This document shows positions 1-7,838 of a stretch of DNA of 12,650 bases, piece by piece (within the stretch, counting starts at the first letter, position 1; every line of letters starts with the position of its first letter). The position numbers were made by a program, and so were the translations under genes. The notes below the pieces were generated by a model. The model made no database searches. It was not told where the DNA came from and worked only from the letters and a program-made list of their open reading frames with translations. The stretch comes from Candidatus Saccharimonadota bacterium (GTDB taxonomy: Bacteria; Patescibacteriota; Saccharimonadia; Saccharimonadales; Saccharimonadaceae). The stretch covers positions 1 through 12,650 of the forward strand of contig JAQGGV010000056.1 in assembly GCA_028289185.1 (NCBI GenBank). Direction: 5' to 3'.

Positions 1-1131
1 AGCCAGACCACCGACAGACGCAATGCCGATGATGATTGATAGGACGAAAATAATGATCTTGAGTATAGCGTTCAGTGCCGGTGCGCCCTGGGCTGTGCCA
101 CAGGCGAGCAGGTTCACGCGGGCCTCGCCACACTGATTGGTAATTTGCGTTATATTGCCACCCGGGCCCTTGGCTTGGTCAATATTGGAGCCGTCCGGGC
201 AGTTACCCTGTGCGTCAGGAGCGGTATTTGGTGGGTTCGCCGGCGTTGGGCAAGTGGGTGGTGCAGGTGGTGGGGGAGCGGCACAGGTTCCTTTAGTGGA
301 ATCGTTAGGGTCTGGAGTAAAATTACCGCCGTAGTGTTTGCATACGTCAGGGTCATTGGCATTTTTCTCCATGCATTCTTGGAATTGACTATCAGTAAAA
401 TTCTGACCCATGACTGGAGACACCGGTCCCGTATAGGTTGAGCCCGTACCTGGCAGCGATACGCCTAGACCTGGGATACCTATGTCCCCAACTGTTACCG
501 AACCCTGAGGTGACGAGGAGTTGAGCTGATAACATTTCGCCCAAGTAGAAACATAAGCATTTTTGCATTTTTGCTCGGCATCCGGATCCGTTTTGTATTG
601 CGAAGCACAGGAGTTTGAACCGTCTAGAGCTCGGTTGAACGCTGTCTTCACATTCGACTTATCCCCGGCAGCAGAGTCAACACCGCAACTACCTCCGGCC
701 CCAACATCACCCAAATTACAGTCCTTTATCTTGTTGAGGACACTACCGTCGCTACAAGAACTGATGTCTATTTCGACGGTCGCGCACGATGCAACAGCAT
801 TCGAGCAGGAACCTGCCCAGTTAGGGTTAGAGTCGGCGTTACTAACGCCAAGCCCGGCACTTTGACAATTACGGATAGCATCGACACACTGGCCCGTATC
901 CATACGACTTGAGATTGAGTCACAGTTCTGTATAACACAGCTCTTCTGTCCATTGGTGCTTGTCCACTGTGCATCGTTACCACCATGACAGGAACCGACG
1001 GCATGGACAACAGACGATCCGCCAGTTTGGAGGATGAGTGTGGTAGCGACAGATGCCATGACAAGCAACAAAGCAATCAGAAACTTGGCGCCGGATAGAT
1101 GAAGATATTTGTGTAGTTTTTGTGTAATCAT
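1..1131 (-). CDS. Secreted Cys-rich protein with VirB2-like pilin helix (C-terminus off the left edge)
   Basis: The minus strand is open from an ATG at 1131-1129 to the window edge (377 codons, no stop). An in-frame TAG lies about 24 bases upstream, so this is close to the first possible start. Residues 1-15 are basic and residues 16-33 are hydrophobic, with a possible signal-peptidase site after VVHA (residue 44). The exported part carries 20 cysteines, among them C65, C70, C82, C89, C109, C116, C126, C138 and C149, which suggests disulfides. A Pro-rich linker covers about 284-303. After C334 and C344 comes a strongly hydrophobic helix from about 352 to the edge, reading ALNAILKIIIFVLSIIIGIA. 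The pattern of a cysteine, a short amphipathic piece and a helix is typical of VirB2/TrbC-type pilins, which have two helices; the second helix would lie beyond position 1. Seen: open frame, signal, cysteines, helix. Inferred: pilin-like role. It could instead be a membrane-anchored adhesin. Confidence 0.72.
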   Translation of the reverse strand, partial: MITQKLHKYLHLSGAKFLIALLLVMASVATTLILQTGGSSVVHAVGSCHGGNDAQWTSTNGQKSCVIQNCDSISSRMDTGQCVDAIRNCQSAGLGVSNADSNPNWAGSCSNAVASCATVEIDISSCSDGSVLNKIKDCNLGDVGAGGSCGVDSAAGDKSNVKTAFNRALDGSNSCASQYKTDPDAEQKCKNAYVSTWAKCYQLNSSSPQGSVTVGDIGIPGLGVSLPGTGSTYTGPVSPVMGQNFTDSQFQECMEKNANDPDVCKHYGGNFTPDPNDSTKGTCAAPPPPAPPTCPTPANPPNTAPDAQGNCPDGSNIDQAKGPGGNITQITNQCGEARVNLLACGTAQGAPALNAILKIIIFVLSIIIGIASVGGLA

Positions 1132-1154
1132 ATGCTTTTTAATTACTACCTATG

Positions 1155-1183
1155 ACGATACTAGAGCACGAGAGTTGACGCAA
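1155..1183 (-). promoter_or_regulatory. Putative promoter for the Cys-rich pilin-like gene
   Basis: On the minus strand, TTGCGT (1183-1178) is followed after exactly 17 bases by TATCGT (1160-1155). This lies in the 58-base gap between the stop of the upstream minus-strand gene and the ATG at 1131. Transcription would begin near 1148, giving a leader of about 17 bases. Each box matches the sigma-70 consensus only partly (3/6 and 4/6), so co-transcription from the upstream gene is a real alternative. Confidence 0.35.
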
Positions 1184-1189
1184 GAGATA

Positions 1190-2170
1190 TCAGGGAAGAG
1201 GGATAGCATCGCTCGGCTCGCTAATATTCGGTTTTTGCGTATAGGTCGTTGTCAGTTCGACGGTCCAGCTTTCTTTACTTTTCGTTACCTGCCACGCACT
1301 TTTCACGATCCGATTCGAGTCATCGACCCAGAAATCGACCTTGTTGTTGTCGGGCACCATACGATTAGTAACGTTTTTCAATGTGACAAGACTGTCTATT
1401 TTTTTGTTCAAACTGGTCAATTGGGCATCGCTAACGCTCACCGTGAAGTCTGTCACTTTTTGGTTATTTACTGTATCCGCTTTAGAACTTTTCAATGTAT
1501 AAATGGCGTTGTTACGTGAGAAATCAATGATCTGTTGGCGCTGATCACTACTGAAATTACCTAGCGGTATGAGGCCATTCACAGTATTAAAGAGTGGCAA
1601 CAAGTCCTCGCGGTCGAATGCGAGCGCAGATAGAGCCGTTGGGTCGGAGTAGTTATACCATTGGTTGAATTTGAGTCGAGGGAACGAATCCCACGAAGGA
1701 GTAGCGACCAATTTGCCGGCGTATTGGTGCTGCTCAACGGCAGTAACTTCGCCCCTACGATAAGAGTTCTGGGCAGTCGTATCTACTAGTGAAGGATCGT
1801 ACGCATTATATGTCACATGGCTTTTCGGTTGCTTCAGATCAGAAAGATCGGATTCGGCAGTGGCGATCACGGATATCTTCGTATCCTTGTTCCTGGGCTG
1901 AAAACTAAATTCTCGCTTCACGTACGAGGATTGCATTGAGTTATCAAGCGCTTGATAAAACTGACGCTCTGGTGCGCCCTGCAGCCATGTCCAGCCTGCA
2001 AATCCAGCAACCCCGAGCACGACAACAGCGACGAAGACCAAGAGAACAATCTTTATGCGGTTATTTGGTTTTTTTTGCTGGCCGGTCACCGGATCCATGT
2101 GCAGGTAGTCAGGCACGGAATAGGGTTGTTGTGCTGGCTGTTGGTTTGAATCTTGTTGGTTTGGCTGCAT
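1190..2170 (-). CDS. One-helix exported protein of unknown function, cysteine-free
   Basis: 326 residues from the ATG at 2170-2168. The frame stays open upstream to 2461, but that extension would run into the coding sequence of the divergent gene. The TATAAT box at 2186-2181 also fits a start at 2170. Residues 1-38 are a Gln/Asn/Pro-rich cytoplasmic head, and residues 39-60 form one transmembrane helix (IKIVLLVFVAVVVLGVAGFA). The remaining 265 residues are extracytoplasmic, with alternating hydrophobic residues, many Tyr and Trp, and no cysteine. The ectodomain's beta-strand-like run, with a VDFWVDD stretch near 278-284 and a final NISEPSDAIPLP, recalls the half-barrel lipid-carrier folds (LolA/LppX-like); that is an impression of style and was not tested. 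There is no lipobox. It is the first gene of a minus-strand pair with the pilin-like protein, suggesting a linked envelope role. I do not recognise a named family. Confidence 0.85.
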   Translation of the reverse strand: MQPNQQDSNQQPAQQPYSVPDYLHMDPVTGQQKKPNNRIKIVLLVFVAVVVLGVAGFAGWTWLQGAPERQFYQALDNSMQSSYVKREFSFQPRNKDTKISVIATAESDLSDLKQPKSHVTYNAYDPSLVDTTAQNSYRRGEVTAVEQHQYAGKLVATPSWDSFPRLKFNQWYNYSDPTALSALAFDREDLLPLFNTVNGLIPLGNFSSDQRQQIIDFSRNNAIYTLKSSKADTVNNQKVTDFTVSVSDAQLTSLNKKIDSLVTLKNVTNRMVPDNNKVDFWVDDSNRIVKSAWQVTKSKESWTVELTTTYTQKPNISEPSDAIPLP

Positions 2171-2180
2171 ATTTACCCTG

Positions 2181-2210
2181 ATTATATCATTGACACCATA
2201 AGCGTCATAA
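2181..2210 (-). promoter_or_regulatory. Minus-strand promoter of the divergent pair, near-leaderless
   Basis: A perfect TATAAT is read on the minus strand at 2186-2181, only 10 bases before the ATG at 2170. A weak -35 (TTATGA, 2210-2205) sits 18 bases upstream of it. The expected start of transcription is near 2174, so the mRNA would have a leader of a few bases at most and no room for a Shine-Dalgarno sequence. Confidence 0.5.
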
Positions 2211-2225
2211 CAGATACTGGGGGAG
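2190..2225 (+). promoter_or_regulatory. Plus-strand promoter and Shine-Dalgarno site for the VirB6-like operon
   Basis: A consensus TTGACA (2190-2195) is followed after 17 bases by GATACT (2213-2218, 4/6). Directly after it, GGGGGAG (2219-2225) sits 3 bases before the ATG at 2229. It overlaps the minus-strand promoter, so the two transcription units probably compete or are controlled together. If transcription starts about 7 bases after the -10 box, the G-run is mostly lost from the mRNA. Either a second promoter exists or the transcript is nearly leaderless. Confidence 0.5.
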
Positions 2226-2228
2226 TAT

Positions 2229-4244
2229 ATGTTATCCAGCTGGACGGACCGGTTTACTAGAGTCCTCAGCACACATCTTAAGCGTGGGGCTTTATTAGTA
2301 TTGGCCGTTGTCACCACCGTTTCACTGACATTGTCACCCGTCTTTAGCACAACATCACACGCCGCCGGAATCACCGACCTATTGGGTGCTGGTGGTTCAT
2401 TAACAGATGGATTATCGAGCTGTGCCATCGAAACAGTCGGTTGGGTGATATGCCCAACCATGCGTTCAATTGCACGACTGGCTGACTACGGCTTTACCTA
2501 CATAAACCAGAATTTCCTGCGTATTGATTACGATATCGCATCTAGCACCAGCGGTACCTATAAAGCCTGGGAGCTGATGCGCAACGTCGCAAACGCGCTG
2601 TTTGTCGTGGCATTTATGGTGTTGGTGTACTCGCAACTGACCGGACGGGGTGGTGGATACAGCATGAAACGGCTGGTGCCAAAGCTGTTGATTGTCGCTA
2701 TTGGTGTCAACGTCTCATACTATGTGTGCGTTTTCCTGGTGGATGTGACGAACATTGTCGGTGACGCATTAATTACGGTCCTCAAAGATGTGGCAGCCCA
2801 GGTGGGTAATTCTGTCATGCCAATTGGCGCCGCCCCGGCTGCATTCCAAGACGGGACACTAACCACAATTACGACATCAGTTATGTCCAAAACTGGTGTT
2901 GCGTGGGTGCTGCTGGCACCTGTGGCAGCCGTGACAATTAGCATCGCAACAATTAGCGCGGCTGGTTTGGTTATATTGATTATGCGAAAAACGGTTATCG
3001 CAATGTTGATACTAGGCTCACCAATTCTGCTTGTCGCATTCCTGTTGCCGAACCTAGAGCGGTTTTTTGCGCAGTCAGCGAGACTATTCGGGCAACTACT
3101 TCTGATATATCCTATCTGCGCGATGCTGCTGGGGGCTGGACAGATCGTCAGCGCGACTATTGTGACCGTCGGATCAAATGACGCGAACTACCGTGTCAGT
3201 GGCGATAGTTACAGTGCCAAAAACGGCGGGTCGGGTAGTGCAATCACCGACCTCACCGCTGCCGCAGCCGCTGTCATGCCTCTACTTGGTGTCTGGTTTG
3301 TGTTCAAGAACATGTCATCTGTCATGAGTACGGCAGGCTCACGACTATCAGCCAGCGTTGCGGGTAGACGTGGCGGCAAAGACGACGCGAATGCAAAGGT
3401 TACAGGAAACGCTACGGCTGGAGCGGCAAAGTCTGCAACGGCAGGTCTGGGTGGACAATTTAATCGACGGCAAGCATTTAGTAGAAATAAGCGGAAGTCA
3501 TCGCTGGGTGGCAGTTCCCTGGATAATGAGGGCGCAGGTCAAGCCAACCGTCCATCAGCTGGCGCAGCGGCCCAAAATGCACTTCAAAATGGACTTCCAC
3601 CCCAGGGTGGAGATTCAAGGGCACAGCTAGAAGGACTCGGCGAGGCCAAGGTAAGCGGCAGCGCCGAAGCGGATGGATCTAACCTCGCAGGTGCTATGAC
3701 CGACGCAATCGCACAAGGTAATGCCAAGGCCGAGGAAAACAAGAAATTAACCGCAAAAGATTTGTTCGCTAACCTGAATAAGTCGTCACATGATTCGAAG
3801 GATAAAGACCGCAAGTTTAGTTCTGGCCCAGCCCCAGCAGGTGGTGGCGGTGGATCTGGCGGCGGTAGCGGCACACCTCAACCAAGCGGGCCATCGACCA
3901 GCTACAATGCGCCCCAGATTGCACAGAATGGCAATATCGTCACTGGCTCAGCTCCTCAACAAACGACAAAGATTATCGCCGTACCTGTTCAGATTGATGC
4001 ATCTGCACTCCTCGGCCAGCAGCAACAGAATCACCCACCTGACAATATGGCCCAACCACCGATCAGCGGCACCGAGGCAAAGGCAAAAGCAAGAGCACAA
4101 AAATATACCTACGACTCCCAGCGCGACATCGACGAGGCCCGTGACAAACTGGAAATCCTCGGACATAACAGTGCGCCTATCGAACCACCTCACACTGATA
4201 CGCATACCGATGACAAAGACAAGCCTAAAAGCGATGAACATTAA
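2229..4244 (+). CDS. VirB6/TrbL-like polytopic membrane protein of a type IV secretion-like system
   Basis: 671 residues. A basic N-terminus is followed by a signal or first helix at about 19-40, then a short segment with paired cysteines C65 and C75 (in GWVICP). Further hydrophobic segments lie at about 121-137, 150-175, 222-252, 255-274, 284-312 and 340-360. The central block, with long Ala/Ile/Val-rich helices and an MRKTVIAMLILGSPILLVAF stretch, matches the pattern of VirB6/TrbL inner-membrane channel proteins. In known systems VirB6 forms part of the inner-membrane translocation path with VirB4, VirB8 and the pilin. Residues 375-671 form a hydrophilic low-complexity tail (Gly/Ser, Ala, Gln, Lys, including a poly-Gly run near 538-548) with a short charged helix at about 613-645. 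The tail is probably cytoplasmic, although topology is inferred. Its stop overlaps the start of the next gene by one base. The family assignment rests on architecture; remote polytopic families remain possible. Confidence 0.72.
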   Translation: MLSSWTDRFTRVLSTHLKRGALLVLAVVTTVSLTLSPVFSTTSHAAGITDLLGAGGSLTDGLSSCAIETVGWVICPTMRSIARLADYGFTYINQNFLRIDYDIASSTSGTYKAWELMRNVANALFVVAFMVLVYSQLTGRGGGYSMKRLVPKLLIVAIGVNVSYYVCVFLVDVTNIVGDALITVLKDVAAQVGNSVMPIGAAPAAFQDGTLTTITTSVMSKTGVAWVLLAPVAAVTISIATISAAGLVILIMRKTVIAMLILGSPILLVAFLLPNLERFFAQSARLFGQLLLIYPICAMLLGAGQIVSATIVTVGSNDANYRVSGDSYSAKNGGSGSAITDLTAAAAAVMPLLGVWFVFKNMSSVMSTAGSRLSASVAGRRGGKDDANAKVTGNATAGAAKSATAGLGGQFNRRQAFSRNKRKSSLGGSSLDNEGAGQANRPSAGAAAQNALQNGLPPQGGDSRAQLEGLGEAKVSGSAEADGSNLAGAMTDAIAQGNAKAEENKKLTAKDLFANLNKSSHDSKDKDRKFSSGPAPAGGGGGSGGGSGTPQPSGPSTSYNAPQIAQNGNIVTGSAPQQTTKIIAVPVQIDASALLGQQQQNHPPDNMAQPPISGTEAKAKARAQKYTYDSQRDIDEARDKLEILGHNSAPIEPPHTDTHTDDKDKPKSDEH

Positions 4245-7090
4245 TGGCTGACCGACTGAATCCGGCCGAAGAAACGGTTGCCGAGTCGGATTACAGAAAA
4301 AAATTCAACAAGGACCCGGCTGCCGAGGCCAAGGAGCTCAAGGAAAAAGAGGCGACTCCTGGCTCCGAGTGGAAGACAACGACCACGACAAAAAAGTCGA
4401 CTGACAAAACCGAGGAAAGGAAGGGTCGTTTTGCGTTTGTTGGAGGGAGAGCCGGCAAAGTGAAGAGTGGTTCCGCATTGTTCTTTGTAATCGGACTCAT
4501 CGGTCTAGGCGTTCTGTATACCTCTGTACTGGCACCAAATATCATCCTGGTCAACATCAAAGAAATGTATACCAACGACCTTTCTGATGCGACAATCGCA
4601 CTCAACGACTATTACTGGAAACTGATGAATTACAAGATCGGCCAGTCGCAATGCGGTGACAAGAAGGACATTAAATGTAAGTTGTCGACTATGAGTCGTG
4701 CCCAAAAATTGTCGTTCGACAAACATGGCTTTACCGTCCTGGGCAGCAAAGTGAATGAGGATAACATCGACGACGGTCAGCCGGGTAACAATAAAACCGA
4801 AAGTCGCTATCAGGTTTCTGCGATCATTCCACCAGCCTCAAGTCCAGGCTTTATCGCGACGGGGGATATGCTCTATCTGTACGCTCAGTTGAGTAGCGCA
4901 AATAAAGCACTCGTTTATGGAGTTTTTAACCCGAAATCGAGCTTTTATAACGACACGCGTTTCAAGGAACGCTTAAAGACCAAATACGATCTGAGCACAA
5001 GCATTAGTGTTGGTGGCGACACCGAACAAGCCGTACGGCAATCCTTCGACTCGGCACTGAGTGGCGGTGGTGAGGGTATCGGCATCGATGGCGAGCCGAA
5101 CACCAATGGCGGTATCAGCGTGAAGGCACTGGCAAATCCATCCTCCGCAATCCAATACGAAGTCGCGGCTAGGTCTTTATCCAATTTTAGTTCGTCCTTC
5201 ATCGGGCTGCAGTGTTCCTGGAATGCACTTGGCAAAGCCGTCATCAATGACGCCCAGACCGCCAAGGCACATACTCTGGCACGCTACGCCATGCAGTATC
5301 TACAGGCTGCTGACGAAGTGAAGAACGGTACATCACAGGATGTCACAATTGGCACCCTGTCGAGTAACCTGGCGCAAGGCGCGGACGGAACGTACAACAC
5401 GCCGAATGCGACGGATTCGTCGATGTACAAATCTATTACCTACGGCAGTCTGCCGGTTCCGTCGATATACAACTTCCTGTATAACGAGGACCCTATCGAC
5501 ATATTTGGAGCACTCTTTCCGTCGTGGTTGACGATTATGGGATCGTCCGCGGCCGAGGGCAAAGCTTCTGCTGTTAACGGCCAGCTGGTTGAGCCACCAG
5601 CAAATACAGGTTCGAGTGAGCGTGATTATTGTCTGGGTGGCGAAACGACACAAAACAAAAACCCGATTAGGGAGCAGCGCTGCCAAGATGCGATTACCGC
5701 CAGCGCCATCCCTGGAACAGAGGGACTCTTGGCGCCAGCACTCGAAGTTGGCCGCAAAACCTGTCCACATCCACAATACGACGAAGAAGATAACACCTAT
5801 GCCGGTACGTATTCTATGACACCGGCAGTCAAAGCAACCGATGGCATACTCACCCCACTTGTGGCCGGAATCCTGAGTGCCAATGTCATAGCTTGGGCAA
5901 ATGCCGAAGCCCTGACATTATCGTCGAACACCAAGGGAGACATGGCCAGCGACGCGATCTTTGCGGGTACCGGCGAAATCCTGGGCGACATGGCGATGTC
6001 GCGCGGTATGGAACCAGCAAACGCTGCAACCATGGGCGTGTACTTAGCGCAAAAGGACAGTGTCGACAAACAATTCGAAGATGTTGCACGCTACAACGCT
6101 CAGAAAACACCGTTTGACATCTATAACCAGTACTCATTTATGGGGTCGATCGTGCATAACCTGGCACCGACATATAACGACAAAACACCGTTGTTTTCGA
6201 CAATCGCCAACAGCATGTCGTTCCTGGGCGATAGCGTAAAGGGCCTAAACCCATCAGCAAACGCATTCTACTACTCACAGCCCGAAATCCCACTCATCGA
6301 TCCAACAAACCCTGCCCAAACGACAGCCCTTCATGCAGCAGGACTTGCAAAATACCTCGTGCGCTTAGGGATGTGTCCCAACATTGCATACATAGCCATC
6401 CAAATCACGGCCGATGTCGCCTGTAACGTCCGTTATCAAATGGGTAAACAGGAGCTTACCGCCGATCCTAGCAATGTTATCGACTACATGGAGAAATCTC
6501 ACTCCGATCTGACTCAGAAAAATGTTGATGAATTGCAACAACGCCTGGCACAAGCTGACCCCGAGGGTGACTATACGAAGGTTCAAAACATGTACGATAA
6601 AGCCCAAGGAGCTCTCAATCAGCCCGAAATTGACAAGGAAACCGGCAAACCAACACCAAATAGTGAGTATTCGAAATTTATGGATTACTGTGTGAACCGT
6701 CAGGATCCTTGGGGTAGTAGCGGCGTCGTGGATACCTATACAGAAGTAAGTAACGACCAGCGCGCAAAGGATGTCCGGGACAAGCAAAACGTCCTCACCC
6801 CAATCAGCCAAGGCGACAGCGGTGACCCGTACGCTCGAACTCCAAATCCATTAGCAATTGCGCCGTCGCTTAGCGAAGGTGCATCGGCGGACCAGGACTG
6901 GTACACCGGCAAGAAGTGTATGGAGCAAAGCGACGAACTGACAAACTTCCGTGCCTACACTATGCTGTGTTCGGTCGATGGATCACTTTCGGGCGGTATC
7001 GACTGCACCGACAACGACAACGATACGGTCGCAAACGGCACCAACGACTACTACAGTAGCAATGACATCCTGTTTATATCGGGTAACTAG
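4244..7090 (+). CDS. Large one-helix Cys-containing envelope protein, translationally coupled to the VirB6-like gene
   Basis: 948 residues. The ATG shares an A with the preceding TAA stop (TAATG, 4242-4246) and has no convincing Shine-Dalgarno of its own, which implies translational coupling and matched dosage. Residues 1-75 are charged and cytoplasmic, with an acidic/basic stretch and a Thr/Lys run near 45-52. One helix lies at about 77-103 (SALFFVIGLIGLGVLYTSVL within it). The ectodomain of about 840 residues has 12 cysteines: C137, C145, C324, C463, C480, C507, C711, C727, C816, C892, C909 and C921. Residues 533-560 and 572-602 are Ala/Gly-rich and moderately hydrophobic and could be a buried or membrane-associated hairpin. 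The end carries CTDNDNDT (921-928), resembling an acidic calcium-binding loop. I do not recognise a named family. The coupling suggests a structural partner of the VirB6-like channel on the outer face; this is inference. Confidence 0.85.
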   Translation: MADRLNPAEETVAESDYRKKFNKDPAAEAKELKEKEATPGSEWKTTTTTKKSTDKTEERKGRFAFVGGRAGKVKSGSALFFVIGLIGLGVLYTSVLAPNIILVNIKEMYTNDLSDATIALNDYYWKLMNYKIGQSQCGDKKDIKCKLSTMSRAQKLSFDKHGFTVLGSKVNEDNIDDGQPGNNKTESRYQVSAIIPPASSPGFIATGDMLYLYAQLSSANKALVYGVFNPKSSFYNDTRFKERLKTKYDLSTSISVGGDTEQAVRQSFDSALSGGGEGIGIDGEPNTNGGISVKALANPSSAIQYEVAARSLSNFSSSFIGLQCSWNALGKAVINDAQTAKAHTLARYAMQYLQAADEVKNGTSQDVTIGTLSSNLAQGADGTYNTPNATDSSMYKSITYGSLPVPSIYNFLYNEDPIDIFGALFPSWLTIMGSSAAEGKASAVNGQLVEPPANTGSSERDYCLGGETTQNKNPIREQRCQDAITASAIPGTEGLLAPALEVGRKTCPHPQYDEEDNTYAGTYSMTPAVKATDGILTPLVAGILSANVIAWANAEALTLSSNTKGDMASDAIFAGTGEILGDMAMSRGMEPANAATMGVYLAQKDSVDKQFEDVARYNAQKTPFDIYNQYSFMGSIVHNLAPTYNDKTPLFSTIANSMSFLGDSVKGLNPSANAFYYSQPEIPLIDPTNPAQTTALHAAGLAKYLVRLGMCPNIAYIAIQITADVACNVRYQMGKQELTADPSNVIDYMEKSHSDLTQKNVDELQQRLAQADPEGDYTKVQNMYDKAQGALNQPEIDKETGKPTPNSEYSKFMDYCVNRQDPWGSSGVVDTYTEVSNDQRAKDVRDKQNVLTPISQGDSGDPYARTPNPLAIAPSLSEGASADQDWYTGKKCMEQSDELTNFRAYTMLCSVDGSLSGGIDCTDNDNDTVANGTNDYYSSNDILFISGN

Positions 7091-7098
7091 GACAAGAA

Positions 7099-7746
7099 TT
7101 AAAGCGCGGCTTTTTGAGCAAGCTTTATCAGTGAGGCAACGGCTGAGACCTCATTGATTTTGATGTTTTCAAGAGGTTGATCAATAACAAATTTATAAGC
7201 TTTGATGTCGTTGATGACGACAAGTCGGTATTCGCGAGATCCACCGATTGTCTGTGCATGCATATAGTAGGCCGAATGACCATTGATAATTTGCGCCAGT
7301 CCTGTCTCTGCCAAAATCTGCTGATCGTCCATAGACTGCGTACTTTTAAATGCTGTCATGTCTATATACAGGCTGGCTTTTACGCCATCCGATCGGACAA
7401 AGTTATAGGTTGCTGTTTGACCTCGATCGCCGTTGTAGTTGAACACACCGCTGACATCTACATCACTAACTGATTTTGCCTTGTTGCCGAGTGCGGCCAC
7501 AACGTCACTTTTCTGGACAATCTTGCCTGCACCAAGATCAGTTCCTTTTTCCAAGTAGGCACTAAACCCGTTTGCAGCGACTCCGCGCTGAGCATTCCTG
7601 GTAATGGTTGGAAAGACAACAATCGTCAGAATTGCCAACACAACGACTGTCGTACCGATAGCCACCATGACAGGCAACACGATTGCTCGCTGACGCTTTG
7701 TCAGCTGCTTCATCTGGAAATTAAACATGTTTTCCTTTTTGCCCAT
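7099..7746 (-). CDS. Small one-helix exported protein, cysteine-free, unknown function
   Basis: 215 residues from the ATG at 7746. A second in-frame ATG at 7728 (giving 209 residues) has AAGGA 4 bases upstream and is a good alternative start. The choice depends on whether the transcript starts at about 7747 (leaderless) or further upstream. A short basic cytoplasmic head is followed by one helix at about 25-48 (MVAIGTTVVVLAILTIVVFP). The extracytoplasmic domain is of mixed alpha/beta character with no cysteine. The motif YNGDRGQTATYNFVRSDG (about 108-125) looks like paired beta strands. The gene converges on the 948-residue gene, with 8 bases between stops, and diverges from the hydrolase gene. 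Architecture (basic head, one helix, small beta-rich domain) matches the other cysteine-free proteins of this locus. No family recognised. Confidence 0.82.
   Translation of the reverse strand: MGKKENMFNFQMKQLTKRQRAIVLPVMVAIGTTVVVLAILTIVVFPTITRNAQRGVAANGFSAYLEKGTDLGAGKIVQKSDVVAALGNKAKSVSDVDVSGVFNYNGDRGQTATYNFVRSDGVKASLYIDMTAFKSTQSMDDQQILAETGLAQIINGHSAYYMHAQTIGGSREYRLVVINDIKAYKFVIDQPLENIKINEVSAVASLIKLAQKAAL
7101..7115 (+). terminator. Weak candidate terminator between convergent genes
   Basis: AAAGC (7101-7105), a GCG loop and GCTTT (7109-7113) form a 5-bp stem running into TTTTT (7111-7115) just after the stop of the 948-residue gene. The stem is short and lies over the last codons of the convergent gene, so it is at best a weak intrinsic terminator. 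Confidence 0.25.
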
Positions 7747-7753
7747 ATCTTTG

Positions 7754-7759
7754 AGTATA
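7754..7759 (-). promoter_or_regulatory. Candidate -10 box for the small one-helix gene
   Basis: TATACT is read on the minus strand at 7759-7754, 7 bases before the ATG at 7746. No good -35 box is visible at the right distance (AATTTA at 17 bases). Transcription would start at or next to the first ATG, giving a leaderless message, or an 18-base leader for the ATG at 7728. Confidence 0.35.
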
Positions 7760-7794
7760 TATTACCACAAGCAAAATAAATTTTCGCATAGTGC

Positions 7795-7823
7795 TTGTCC
7801 TTAAAAGAGCGGTGATGTATCCT
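7795..7823 (+). promoter_or_regulatory. Candidate promoter for the hydrolase operon
   Basis: TTGTCC (7795-7800) and TATCCT (7818-7823) are separated by 17 bases, each a partial match (4/6 for the -10). AGGTG (7824-7828) lies 10 bases before the ATG at 7839 and could be a Shine-Dalgarno, but transcription starting near 7830 would exclude it. A TA-rich run at 7829-7838 is another possible -10 region. Confidence 0.35.
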
Positions 7824-7838
7824 AGGTGCATATATATT

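Noticed and set aside
137..865. Plus-strand open frames of 65-100 codons opposite the left-edge gene
   Set aside because: They are shadows of the continuous 377-codon minus-strand frame, which has a signal peptide and patterned cysteines.
2171..2461. A longer N-terminus for the minus-strand gene, with the frame open to 2461 (423 residues)
   Set aside because: The extension would lie antisense within the VirB6-like gene, its residues look unlike an envelope protein head, and the promoter and Gln-rich start at 2170 fit better.
5333..6811. Minus-strand open frames of about 150 codons under the 948-residue gene
   Set aside because: Arg- or Leu-rich shadow composition, no start signals, and fully inside a longer convincing gene.
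7791..7838. An upstream GTG (7791) or ATG (7815) start for the hydrolase
   Set aside because: These add a non-typical segment before the basic head and export helix, and they would lie within or upstream of the candidate promoter. The ATG at 7839 gives a normal signal.
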